Of a stretch of DNA of 64,000 bases, positions 1 through 12,229 are shown one piece after another. The translations under genes were made by a program, and so were the position numbers. This DNA comes from Alentia gelatinosa. Taxonomy: Eukaryota > Annelida > Polychaeta > Phyllodocida > Polynoidae. Position 1 is the stretch's first letter. The number at the start of each line of letters is the position of its first letter. The notes under the pieces were generated by a model. That model was not told the origin of the DNA. It did not search any database and saw only the letters and a program-made list of their open reading frames with translations. Where the stretch lies: NCBI GenBank assembly GCA_950022655.1, contig OX465579.1, forward strand, positions 44,805,950 through 44,869,949, in the 5' to 3' direction.

Positions 1-158
1 TTTTACAAATAAAGTAGATGAATGTCAAACAATGACATTTCATAAGAGCAACAATACTACTTCTCAGAGCGCAACAGAACCCCAAACAAACCGACATTTC
101 CTTGTACTACTCATTCACAATGTTCAAGGTATGAACGCTGAATGCTAGGTTTACACCA

Positions 159-943
159 TCACCCCGACAGTCCAGACAGTGAATTTTCCTCGGGGCCGTA
201 CTCCGTCGGGTCTGCCGTAGTCCGCATTAGGTCGCCGGGTGGCTAATTAGAATCGGGACTGCCGTACTTGACCGTACTTCGCCTTAAATCAGCGGGCAGC
301 GAGACGGGGGCTCCTGGACAGCATTAACCCTTTAAGGACGGCCGCCTATGGCAGAACTACACACTTGAAGACGGCTACTAGTGACTATGTACAGTTCTAG
401 GGGACGGGGGCATTGTCCTGTGAACTCAAAATTGGAAGGTTTATCACGTGATATAATTTGTTATCCTTGATATTTTAATTTCTATTATTTAGAATTCAAA
501 AATATGATGTTTTGCCTACGTCCTGTGCAAATCTCAAGTTTATTGTTAAAATATTTCCTTTTCAAAAATAATTTTATAAATGTCCATCAAATGATACCTT
601 AAGGCATCATCCGCCCCCGGCCGGTTGATGCCTTAAGGCATCATCCGCCCCCTGCCGGGTGATGCCTTAAGGCATCATCCGCCCTTAAAGGATTAAGCCT
701 ATGGAGCCGTAGTCCGCCGGGATATTCATTCAGCTTCCAACAGCCACAGTGAGATAGTAGTTTGCCGGGCTCACAACGTAAGTTTCGGGCCCGTGTCGTA
801 TGGCGATTTCCATGGTGACTTGCGGCAACCTTAAGGCACCTGAAGTCGCCGGGTTAATTTGGGCCGAGCAGAGCAAAGGCCATAAAAAGGTAATAAAAAG
901 GTCATATAAAGCGCAAAATTCACTGCAGGGACTGTCGGGGTGA
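159..943. mobile_element. Inverted-repeat element, about 0.8 kb, non-autonomous
   Basis: A 29-base terminal inverted repeat is visible. The left arm at 159-187 starts TCACCCCGACAGTCC and ends CAGTGAATTTT; its reverse complement at 915-943 matches at 26 of 29 positions. Inside, CCTTTAAGGACGG-type motifs near 330 and 685-695 are also roughly inverted, suggesting a long imperfect foldback. No transposase frame is seen; the 79-codon minus-strand frame over the right half (730-966) resembles nothing I know. It is most likely a MITE or foldback element. Target-site duplications are not clear, so the exact ends are uncertain. Confidence 0.55.
593..684. repeat. Tandem 34-bp repeat built on a perfect 16-bp palindrome
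   Basis: There are two full and one partial unit (593-626, 627-660, 661-684). Each contains CCTTAAGGCATC, and units two and three carry the perfect palindrome GATGCCTTAAGGCATC; the first unit has one change. Palindromes are joined by a GC-rich spacer (CCGCCCCCGGCCGGTT type). The array sits inside the 159-943 element and is probably part of it. Confidence 0.85.
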
Positions 944-3411
944 CTACTGTCACCTACTGTCCTCATACACTCAGATATGTAAAAGGAATTCCATACATCT
1001 GAGCTGCGAGATAGAATATGCTTGCTTTTAGGTATAGGGTCACTCGCAGTTTTGCAAACTTTACTAGTATTTTCGCCTTACATGTGAAGAAGATGTGGAG
1101 GAGTAAGAAGAGAAAAAAAGAAAATGACACGTCCAGCAGTGAGCCTCTGCTGCCATCTCGTGGCGCCCATCCGCGTCCCCGGTCTATATGTGTCAGGTTG
1201 TGTTGACTACAAGTGGCCTCAATCGTGCACTAGGCAATTCGCGAAACACAAACTTGAGAAATCAACTCTGATTAGTTTCAAGAGTATTTGACAGGGGCCA
1301 CTAGCGGGGCCACGCTTGGGCCGGCCATGTCACCTACACTGACTAGATTAGAGCAGGCCACTGCCAACGGTGTTCGGTTCTTTTCCACTGTTGATCGAAT
1401 TTTCAAACGCCTAGGTCCCTTCACTAAAGCCAACACTTCTCGCTGTCTCTCTGTCTGTCTCTGCCTATATGTTTCTCTTCCTATCGCTCAAGCTGCAGTT
1501 TTCTATTTTTCTTTCTTACTGCACCTTCTCACCCTCATTGTATCCTACTTGCCTGCTACACATCGCTGTCTAACTCTGTCTGTCTAACGGATTGGCTGTT
1601 AGCCTAGATATATGTTTGTCCGTCACTCCATCCTCCACGTTATCTGCCTTTCTGAACTCCTTTCTCTCCCCTTTCGCCTCCTATTTGTTGGTTGCCCACA
1701 CTGTATATCTATCTTTCTCCTTTTCTTACACTCTTTCTGCCTTTCTACCTGTCCGCAAGTTTGCAGACAAACTCGGTCATTGGGTGGAGGACAGTCATAC
1801 ACAGATGTTTCATGTAGTCCTCATTTTATTAGGTGAACGCTGCAGGTTACATGGGCTAAACCTTGAAACGTAAAAAGCTATAAACTATGACCTTTATCAC
1901 ATCCAATTCTGCATCCCTTTGCTCACGTACCACAAAACAAAGCATTGTCTCATGCAGTTCTCCTAAAAGAATCGTGACATTGTACTCATTCCGGTCAAGG
2001 CCGGGGTGTTCTGGCCTCTAGTCGTGCTGGGGTCAGCCGGTGTCTGTACACAAGGTCACCTCTGATGTCAGCTCACAGTCTCTGTAACATGCCAGAAGAA
2101 GGGCAGGCTTTACACAAGCGTGCGAGAAGCTCATGGCAGAGTTGTACTCTGCATGGAGAGTGTGTCTTTGTTGAACCCTGAACACAAAATGTGGAGAAGG
2201 GGAGGGGGGATAGAAGAGACTGTGCATTAACTGTGAGTGACAATAGGAGGATGGCTTCTCTGATGCTCCTTATATGAAAGGCTTAATATAGAATATACTG
2301 GACACGTGTATTGTATTTCCAACGTCTGGGCTACCTTAGCCAATCTAAGTAAAGGCTGATGTGAGTACGGAGAGCTTATTTCATACGCACGTTTCATCGA
2401 CGCTGGCGCCACTATAAGGAGTGAAGAGGCTGTGCGCTTTATACATCATATAACCAATATAAGCAGATGTGGATTGTGAAGCCCTAAATCATGCATGCAT
2501 ATCGATTTACAGATTTACCATTCGGAAAAGGACGATCTATTTGTACAAATGATCTTATATATTAATTAGAATCAAATGGTATAATCTTGGTCAGTGTTAT
2601 GATGAGTATATATTATTGTCCGTAGAGCCGTCATTGCTGTGCCCAATCGAAATACATCTTTTATCACCTCTTCACTAGGTGGCGCCAATGATGGTAAATT
2701 ATATAATCTGACGCAGGCGAAAGCTGAGGTCGGAAGTGTATACAAATGAAACCTCAAACTAAAAGTTCTCCGAAGGTATGTGATTTTGGGCTCAGAATAT
2801 GACAAGCTAGCACCCTAGCACCAAGTTCACTGTTGAGCAACTATATGGTGCAGCATTCGATGATATATCATGACAATCATGACAAGCTAGGACAAAATTG
2901 CAAAAAGGGCAAAAATCTAAATATAAGTTTGTACTGTACAGAGGCTATGATGCAGACGGCTCTTGACTACAGAGAAACTATAAAATAATATATAAAATCA
3001 AGATAAATTCTGGACCCTTATTTACTACTGAGTATCCGAGCGAGGACAATAGTGCGTTGTAAACACATTACCATTGTATTCAGCGTATAAAGAGAGACAT
3101 TATACCACTAATGGAAGGGAGAATCGGCCTAACCTGAGGGCGTTTTCCTTCCATCACTTAAGTTCTACACCCACACTTATTGAGCGATAATTCAGCACAT
3201 ACAGGTGTACCTCAGGCTAAGCTCATGCTTGTACACGATAGTTTTTCTATAAGAATAACGGTGCTACAGTGCTGCGTACGCTGCTAGGGACTGTCTCCTC
3301 CCTCCCCTTTGATGTACCTGTGTCTGGCCATAATTAGAACATTACCTGTCCTCCTTTCTACCCTGCTATGCTGGTTCTATTGACCCTAACGTTGTAACCA
3401 CGATAGTGCCA
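944..3411. other. Intergenic, no gene recognised
   Basis: Mostly AT-rich unique sequence. At 1434-1760 there is a TC-rich, TCTG-repeating low-complexity tract that creates long chance frames on the plus strand. No conserved domain, RNA gene or repeat family recognised. Confidence 0.6.
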
Positions 3412-3429
3412 ATATATATATATATATAT
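3412..3429. repeat. (AT)n microsatellite
   Basis: Eighteen bases of pure AT dinucleotide. Confidence 0.9.
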
Positions 3430-6226
3430 TATGATAAAATAATCTATGAATAGACTACAGGTCGCATAGTACGAATTAATGTGTTTCCTTTTCATACACA
3501 TGCACTTCAGTGGTTATTCCTGAAACATAAGGTTTTTATTGTGTCTCGCAATTGATTCCATATGATAAAATGTAGAACACAGGAGAACGCTGCCATGCTG
3601 AAGTAAGAACCCTACCACGTACTAGACTCCTCTACAAAGTAAAATCCAAAGTAAAACTCCTTACACCCACCCTATAAGTAGAAACGTACGATCGTTTTCA
3701 CCATCTACATCCGCTTCACTCAGCATTTCCTCATATATATGGCTACGGTGGTAATGATACTCCTGCGCCTAGGTGCATGAGATGGAAATTGACAAGTCTG
3801 CACTCCGTTGTTGCTTGGTGTATGGGAAGGAAAATCATTAGAAGTCTATGAATGTAGAGGTATTGTAATGTTAAACGGTGTGACCATCTGCTATATTATA
3901 TACGTAAAGATAATTTATTGGACCGACAATAGAAAAAGTGAAACCATTTTATATCTACATAATGGCATTGTACTATATTGATTTATATCTTTACTAATTA
4001 TGTAAACAAAGGGGAGATCACCTTTGCATATCATAAAGATAAATATAATCATGAGTGTAAATGATGTTAATCAAATCAGAAAAAGCATGAACATAATCAA
4101 GATGTGCACATCTCTACGCGCTTGATTTGAATATTGTTTTTATATCATGATCTATATTATCTCTTTTTTAATTCAGCCTTAACTGAACAGTACATATGGG
4201 GCGCAGCATTAAGCAGTCTGTAGCGAATGCAATTAAAACTGATACCTGCAACTAATATAAATTCCATGTTATTCATGATAGGTTCATCTACTTCATGCAA
4301 AACGCAGGATGTGAAACTAATATCCATTTCGTTTACACCTACACAAAGAAGGTCCACAGACCTATTTTACCATGGTCAACACCTCTCGAACACCCAGGCA
4401 AAGATAGACCTCCGTCTCACATAACACCCACGCTTTACCTCGTCACACCTATTGCTCCGAGGTGCTCATTCATGCTCACACCTTCAACGTTATAACACTC
4501 ATGGCATGCTACACGACTGCCTCTCTCGCATTTACCTCATGTGTTAGAGGTTAGTGATGATCCCCTTCACACAAACCAGGATGTAGATATTCTAGATGAC
4601 TCAATAGCACTGCCTTGGAGTGAAACTGCCTTGTAGAATATTCAATATCAATACATTATGATGCAAGCTATTTACCTGCATTTTGTGCATTGTAGATGTA
4701 TATTTGCTGTTTTCTTAATATATTGCTCCCAAATGATATTAGTAATACACCTTGGATGTAGACGCAACTGATTTATTGGTTCACATATGTATAACTCTAT
4801 GATACCATCTGTACACATAACTACATTCATTATTGCACGAGTGGGTGGAGGGGGGGGGGGGGGGGGTAACCGAAAGTAATTTGACCCAGGGGAGCATATC
4901 GCAGTGCAATACGTAAAGTGGATACTCATGATTGATTGCCAATCACCCAACGATATGAAAATTAGACGTTGCACTCTTTTTAAATGTTGCTGTGATATCC
5001 GTAGGCTACTACTGACATTGGTGTCCGTGTCATCAGAACTACTAAGTAGGATATGATGGCCAGCACGAATAGTAACCTGATAAATCATCAATTCTCCTGT
5101 AATGTATACGATTTACTTTTATATCTGTGTTTGGTTGATAAGTCTGAATGGTGAATTTAGTCTTTTGTAAATAGGATAGTGTCTAGATAGATGAGCCCTT
5201 TATAAAACAGGTTTATTTTTCATGTCGGAGCTTCTATGCAATTGTTTAACCCTTTCTCTATAGTATCCGGTTAGATGCGGTGTCGTCAAGCATCAATCCA
5301 TCTCCCGTAAGATATTATAGTTCAACCCCTCCCCTCTTCCTGCCTTACACATCCAATCTTTACACGAATGGCCCAATTCACACGGCATATCCTATATCCA
5401 GTTAGATGTTATTTTTTTTTGTTTTGTTTATTTACTACAATTTCTCCCGCAGGGGAGTTCTTCCAATTAAGTTACATTACATCCAGATAGTGTCTGCGTA
5501 CAAACAATTTACATACATGTGTAATGAAAGGAAAAAAGAGAAAAATAATGAGATGAAATAAATTACAGGATTGTTATATCTATATACCATGATCACATAA
5601 TCCATTTATCTCATTCCTGGCATTTGTAGTTTGTAAATCACCTAGGTTGACTTCCAATTTTGTCATAGCCAGTTTTGTCAATTTCGTTATAGCTAAATTC
5701 ACGCTATTTAGAATAAATAACATAATAGGATTCTGTCGGACCGCAATGATATTCGGCGACACTCGGACATACCCATTTGTAACACTCGGCAGCACTCGGT
5801 GCTACCCGTCGGTGCACTCAGCGGCGGTCCTTTGATGTGGACGTTTTGCTGCGGTCGTCACTGGGCAGGGGCCGAGGAGCCAGTGGCCTGATGGCGACGA
5901 GCGGCGGCCAGCACGTCGGTGGCCCGTAGGCACGCACACTCACATGAAAGACACAGTCCAGAGGTGGAACAAAAACACATACACAGAGTCAGCACTTGGT
6001 ATCGCCCCCTCCAAACGCATAGAGGTTAACACGGACAGAGCGCCTACTCAACACGCTTTAATATACAGAGATGTGGTGTGAGCAGATATGAGCTTCTGGT
6101 TTCAGTTTGAGTATCTCGATCTGCCAGAGCATCTGCGAAGAGCTTTGATGAACGCCGCTGGTCTGAGACGAGGGATAAATTGACAAAGAGACGGAGTAGA
6201 AGGAGTTGGAGAGGTAGAGGAATGGG

Positions 6227-6230
<4 letters not shown>
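3430..6230. other. Intergenic, AT-rich; contains a 17-base G run
   Basis: AT-rich unique sequence without a recognisable gene. A homopolymer of 17 G lies at 4850-4866 and makes a proline run in the antisense frame, which should not be read as protein. Near 5757-5815 the motif ACACTCGG recurs in a short degenerate array. A GC-rich patch lies at 5840-5940. Confidence 0.6.

Positions 6231-6301
<71 letters not shown>
6231..6301. repeat. (GA)n microsatellite
   Basis: About 35 uninterrupted GA units, followed by GA-rich sequence to about 6440. The apparent Leu-Ser-repeat frames on the minus strand are translations of this repeat. Confidence 0.97.
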
Positions 6302-6303
<2 letters not shown>

Positions 6304-9300
6304 GTGGATGGGGCAAGAGAAAACCAAGAATGATTTATAAGTGATGCTAAGAGAAAGAGCGAGAATGACAGAAAGGAAGATCTTTTACAGTGGTAGAGCG
6401 GCAGAGAAGAGGGACAGACAGAGCGAGAGAAAAATAGAGTGGAAGGATGACTATATTGCTACCCATTTATAAAAGGTAATCCAGTGTAGGCTTCCTTAAA
6501 TATTTCCATTTCATCTCTTTGCATTTAACGAGACGACCCAGTGTTCTACTATAGTTCGAATCGAGGAAAGACTATTCACACAGAACTGAATGTTACTGGA
6601 TCTGTATGCGTTAGATACGATATATATGTATGCGTATCCGTAGTGTGGGTTCTGACTGGTGCGTATAATGGGGGAGACATATCGCTGGTCGACCCAGGAC
6701 CGGTCATATAGAGCCGGTGGTTAGAACTGGAGAGGCCATCAGGGGTCAGTCTGCCTTATGGACGGTCAAGATGGATAGGAATGTGTAGATCAGGAATTAC
6801 CCAGAGACAGATATATTAGACGGCCTTCTAATCCCTGGCTTCCACGGCAGCAGCAGGAGCAGCTCTGAGTGGCTGGGCGGGGTTTGGGGGTGAGTAGGTG
6901 GGGGAGGGGGTGCTGTCTGGTAGGGTGAAGAAGTGGACGGGTCGGCACCACTAAGGTGAGATGCAGTTAGATCCTGGTGTGACCACGTCCTCCACCGAGT
7001 CCTCCCACCGGGCCGCCTGCTCCCAGGCAGGCCATGCACGACCAGTGGGTAAAAGGGGACGATTTTCGGATTCTATACCGGTGTTTTAGTCGTCTACCCC
7101 CTGACTCCATAATGAAGTCCATGCAGCGTGCACCGGTAACACAATATGAGTAAACAAATTAACATATGTATGGCAGGTTCTGGCAATATGACATGTATGT
7201 GATTGGGTCGCAGGCAGGATGAATGGGCGGGGTGTCGGTCGTAGAGGTGACGGGAGAGGATGGGGCACACACCGGCTCCTGAGAACGGCAGATGGCGGCG
7301 CCTGCCGCGGGCCGCCATGGCTCGATGCCGGCCGCATGACGACCATTGGTTGCCTAGGACGCCATCCATCACTGTCAGCAGTGGGCGGGGCTTAACAGTT
7401 CCCGCTATAGAAAATAGAGGGAGGCACCGGCAGGCGCGGTGCTCGTATCATGGCTGGGAACTGGCGGATCTTACGGTGAACATTTCTTGCAAATACCCTG
7501 CGATAATCCTGAAGCCCCATGCTAATACCAGCGGGGACGCATTTTTAGCATCACGTTTTCCACAAATAGCACACAGGGTTAGAAATATTAAAAAGACAAA
7601 AGGCTCAAATCCTCTATTACCAATGTGGAGGAAGTGGGGGTGATTACCCTGTCAGCCTTGCATGTTGGTAATAGCCATAATGGGAGTGGGTTTGCGTCGG
7701 GCTGAGCTCAATAGTGATGCAATGGCCGGTAGAAATAGCACTAAGTGTCCGTTTGTGCTAGGCCGCTTCAGTGAGCCCTTACAAGGACAAAAAGGGTTGA
7801 AAGACAGTGAGGATCCGACGAAAAGGGCGAGTTGCTGACGCCTTTGATCAGCCCCTCTTTGATGGTCATTCACAGGTGCAAAGCCTACCTGTGTGATTGC
7901 CAGGGCCTTTGGGCGCACACTAGAATGCCTAAAGAACTCCCCAATCCCCTCCCCTTCCCACGCTTACCACTCACACATACAGGAGTATGGCGGGAATACG
8001 TACCCAAGATTGGATAGATCAATATTACCGAGGGGTGGAATTGGACTTGGTATAGCGCCACAAGGGAATATCGCATAATAGCCTTTGTGGAGACATATCA
8101 GCAGGCCCCCTTGTAAACATGTGAGAAGCTTCATACATAAAATTGAATGTTTTGCCGAGTATTTTCTTTTTCTGTAAAGGATCTCACGATACGGTTAGTT
8201 TTGAAGATAGGCTTCAAAGTCGTAAGCGGCACTATTTTTGTGTATTGCCAGCGGGTTCGGCCTAGTGCAGTCTCATAAATAGGAACACTTCCAGTAAGAT
8301 TTGTGAGAGAGCAAGCGTGGAAATCCTTGTGATTAGTCCTTGGCTTGGCGTAGAAGTTATAGAGAATGTTGAGTCCTCGCTCATAGTTTTTTGCAAGCCT
8401 TTGTCACCATTTAGCGGGGACTTTATGGGCGGGCCAGATAAGGGGAATGTATAACGTTATCTGCACTCATCTATACATAAGGTAAAACGGCTGGGATTAT
8501 TAGACGGCACTCCGCACGCCACTGCAGACACGCATGGCTGCATCTGGATTAACTCTGTATTTAAAAAGCGGCGGGGCGACCTCCTTGTCACGGCTGGGAT
8601 GCACGGTTTTCATCAGTGCCTGCTCCACGCCTCACTGGTCAGGACATTGTGAACATCAATGGTGGGAGGGAGTAAGGGGGTGGATCAGGCCTAGACAGGG
8701 TGCACAGCGCACCCAGCCAAATGCTAGTTTTAATTGGATCTGCCTCGAGTGAGTTGGGGGTAGGATGGGGTGTGAGGAGGTTGTTGTAGGGGAGGGGGTA
8801 GCTTGGTGCAGAAATAAAAATAATTATGATAACCAAGGATTGGGGGAAGGGGAATTGGAGTTGTATTAGCGTTAGTTCTATTGGGATTGGATTCTAGGGA
8901 GTGTAGGTATGCAAGCAGTTCTAATGGTGCTGCTCATCATTGGGTAGCTATTTGCGTGTTGAACGAACCGTAATTCTGTAAGAGATTAGTACGCAGCACG
9001 AAAACAAGTCACCACCAAGAAATACTTGGAGTGCAAAATAGTCTTGATTTAAAAAATCCTGCTTATAGCACAGTTACATCGATTTTGTCCTGTGCTTGAA
9101 AAGATATCGGACTCAATTATTTATTACAATTCTTCCTCAAACATTGGCTTTTTGAATTTTATTCGATACCTAGAACACCAGCACAAGCCTCCACTACTGA
9201 ACCTAGCACACCATCTGCTAATTACGCGGCAATAGTTTTTTCCCAATAAAATTCTTTATTGATGAATTATTTCTTCCACTTTAGCACCTCACGTCCGTTA

Positions 9301-11466
9301 TACACAATAAAGTAACCGATCGTGTCAGCTAACTGGTTTTCCTTACACTGGTCCTCCCTAAGTGTACCATTACATCACTACTAGGTGATTTACATTTTCC
9401 ATGATAAGATAAGAGGAACCCGCACTGATAAACTTACGATCTTGTTGTGTCTCGGGAATTTCACAGATTGGATTGCAGAACAGAGGCAAGTGTTCAGGTT
9501 TTCTAGGTCGGGATTTGTTCATTTATACATTCTTGCTACTCTTTATAACTTTGAATATTACATGCAACCGACACAAGGTATTTCCATAAAACAGCCCCAG
9601 TGTACAATATAAAATTAGCAAAACCCTAGGGATTAGCGACGCCCTATGAAGCCCAACTCTAGGAAACCCATTACACAATAATACCAAGCAACACATCCGT
9701 TCTACGTTTACAACATCACTATTACGCCTGTAATACCACTATTTCATATAACAATTACAATCCAATGATATTAGATTGCCAGTTGGCCCATTTCCTCAAC
9801 CACGGCAAAACTACAGACTTACTACAATTTCCTGACATCTGTACTCACCATGAGGAGGAAGCCAGAACTGAACAGCAGCCGAGTTATTAAGATCGTACTA
9901 ATCATTGAGGCTAATTGTGAAATCACATCATATGTTGGACTGGCAAATCCACCACCTCATCTACTGGACACTCCAGAAGCGACACCATGCCATCTGAAGA
10001 AAACAACGGCCTACCCATAATACACCACATAGGTCTTCTTTTTCGATTCAAACTGCCGCATAGGAAAAAAGATTCACCCACCCTTCCTGATATCACAGAT
10101 TCTCCTCCCTGACATCACCAACTCTATGAACATAGGGTGATTTAACCTCATAATGATTGTGTAAAACTTAAGTCATACTCTTAATTACTTATGTAATAGT
10201 TTTTTTTAATCAGTTTACTTCTCAGGGTACTGCTCAATTCGGTAAAAATTGTTGTAGAAACTACCTTGCCCCCAGTTATTGCAGACACTGCGATCTCAAT
10301 ATAACCTGCCTACCATCCCATGTAATAGAGAATGTATGTAGAACTTCATCGTATCGTATTCATCGTATCTTCTTCATCATTGTGCACACCTATCTATTTC
10401 CTGTACAGCTCACAGCTGTTGCTACGTGGTAAAAAAGACAACCTCAAACCTTGTCATAGAAGTCTTTTGAAACTACAAACCAACATCAGATCTGTTTCAG
10501 TACATCATGTTCTCTTCACCAACGATCCCACCCTAACTCCACCATGAAATACCCGATTCCAGTCAGGTAAGGCAGCTTCGTATGATGCCCGTTCCCATAG
10601 CGGTCAGATCAAAGCCGGCCTTTTTCCCACGCCTGGCTCGCCGCCCAGGCTGGGCCAGGTAAGGAGGGGCCGCCTAGGTAGAAGGGGGTGCTTACCTAAA
10701 CCACACCTGAGTCCACTACACCCAGGTGTTACATACCCCCTTTAGGTACCAAGCCCCCTCGTGTGTGTTTTAAGGCGAAGACGTGAAGGCATCGATCGAC
10801 GACAGTCTACCTGCTGCGGCCGGCCGCTCATTTCCGATCCCCGGCAAGCGAGCGAATGAGTGACTGAGTGAGCGAGTAGCTCCTAGCCGAGCAGAATGAC
10901 AGGTAGAATTAGGTCGCCTCCGCCAAGTCCTACCCACCCTCCACTCTCCCCCCACCGTGCCCGCTCACCTAGCCTCCTCGGGTTAAGGGCTTAATTGAAC
11001 TCAGTCCGGATCTGAGTCGCAACGCCTCTCGCACTTTGACCTTTGGGACTGATGTCTCCATACAGGATCGATCCCCTCGGAATAAAAAACACAAAGGAAA
11101 GAGCAGCTCATGTTGGGATAACTGTCAAAGCTGGTGTCCAAATAGCATCAGGTGGATTCCTTTCAACATGACAGTGCTGAAATCAATTAAAGACGGCTAT
11201 GGCGGCGGGCGGGGGGGGGGGGGGGGGCGAAGCTTTTGCTTATATTCTGCGTATTAGCATATCTCATGCACAGCATACTTTTTTTTAACTAAGTATCGTA
11301 TCCATCGTAGCCATTTCTACTATAGAAATGACTCTTTATATAGATACACATATGAATTAAAAGATGATATTATGGGTAATAGGGATTACTTTAAAAACTT
11401 TGTAAACAAGAAAACGGAAGTAGACAGATACGAGGTAAATATGACATTCGTCATTTGGATTTTATT
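6302..11466. other. Intergenic; GC-rich patches, no gene recognised
   Basis: GC-rich patches at 6830-7060 and 7220-7460 (the second contains CAGATGGCGGCG, a YY1-like motif, near 7290) and at 10770-10990. The sequence around 8480-8580 has two GGATTA-type sites. The remainder is AT-rich unique sequence. A 17-base G run lies at 11211-11227. No frame resembles a known protein. Confidence 0.55.
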
Positions 11467-11485
11467 ATGTATGTATGTATATATG

Positions 11486-11519
<34 letters not shown>

Positions 11520-11567
11520 TGTATGTATGTATGTATGTGTGTGTGTGTAGGTGTGTGTATATGTATG

Positions 11568-11637
<70 letters not shown>

Positions 11638-11675
11638 TGTATGTATGTATGTATGTATGTATGTATGTATGTATG

Positions 11676-11736
<61 letters not shown>
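11467..11736. repeat. Compound (TATG)n/(TG)n/(TA)n microsatellite
   Basis: Alternating blocks: TATG tetranucleotides, a short TG block, pure TA, a second long TATG block, then pure TA. It yields long Tyr/Met/Val/Cys frames on both strands that are artefacts of the repeat. Confidence 0.97.
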
Positions 11737-11970
11737 GGGCGGGATAACTCAGGAAGTTATCCGGGTAAAGACTAACGGCATCACTGTGACGCACCGGCAT
11801 CACTGCGTCACTCTACACTCGTCCACCATTCTACATTGACGAGGATTTTTTTCTTTTTCTTTTCTTTTGTTGTTCGGTTTATTGTATTTGTACTTTATTA
11901 TTACAGTGTGCTATAAATATTATTATTCCGCCATTCCAGACTCATCTTCTTATCACAGCATGCCCACGTC

Positions 11971-11973
<3 letters not shown>

Positions 11974-12064
<91 letters not shown>
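11974..12064. repeat. (AT)n(AC)n microsatellite
   Basis: About 76 bases of AT dinucleotide passing into AC at 12051-12064. Confidence 0.97.
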
Positions 12065-12067
<3 letters not shown>

Positions 12068-12158
12068 TGGACAACAAGACAATTAGATCCATTTAGAAAA
12101 AAGTGAGCAAATATAATCATGACCAAAGGGGGATTTGTGAGATGGAATCTCTTCCGTA

Positions 12159-12229
12159 AGGCCCTGCGTCCACTGAGCTCCAAATCGTCTACGATAGGCC
12201 TAACGATGTACCATAAAAACCGATTGGGA
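12159..12229 (+). mobile_element. Truncated copy of the GGCCTGGCGTCCAC-ended MITE family
   Basis: It begins just after a TA with AGGCCCTGCGTCCACTGAG and continues with CAAATCGTCTACGATAGGCC and the motif CTAACGA. It aligns with the left 70 bases of the complete copy at 33202-33380. The matching right terminus is not found nearby, so the copy looks 3'-truncated. Confidence 0.6.

Noticed and set aside
6044..6327. Leu-Ser repeat frames on the minus strand
   Set aside because: Translation of the (GA)n repeat.
11372..11839. 155-codon Tyr/Met/Cys frame
   Set aside because: Translation of TATG/TA microsatellite.
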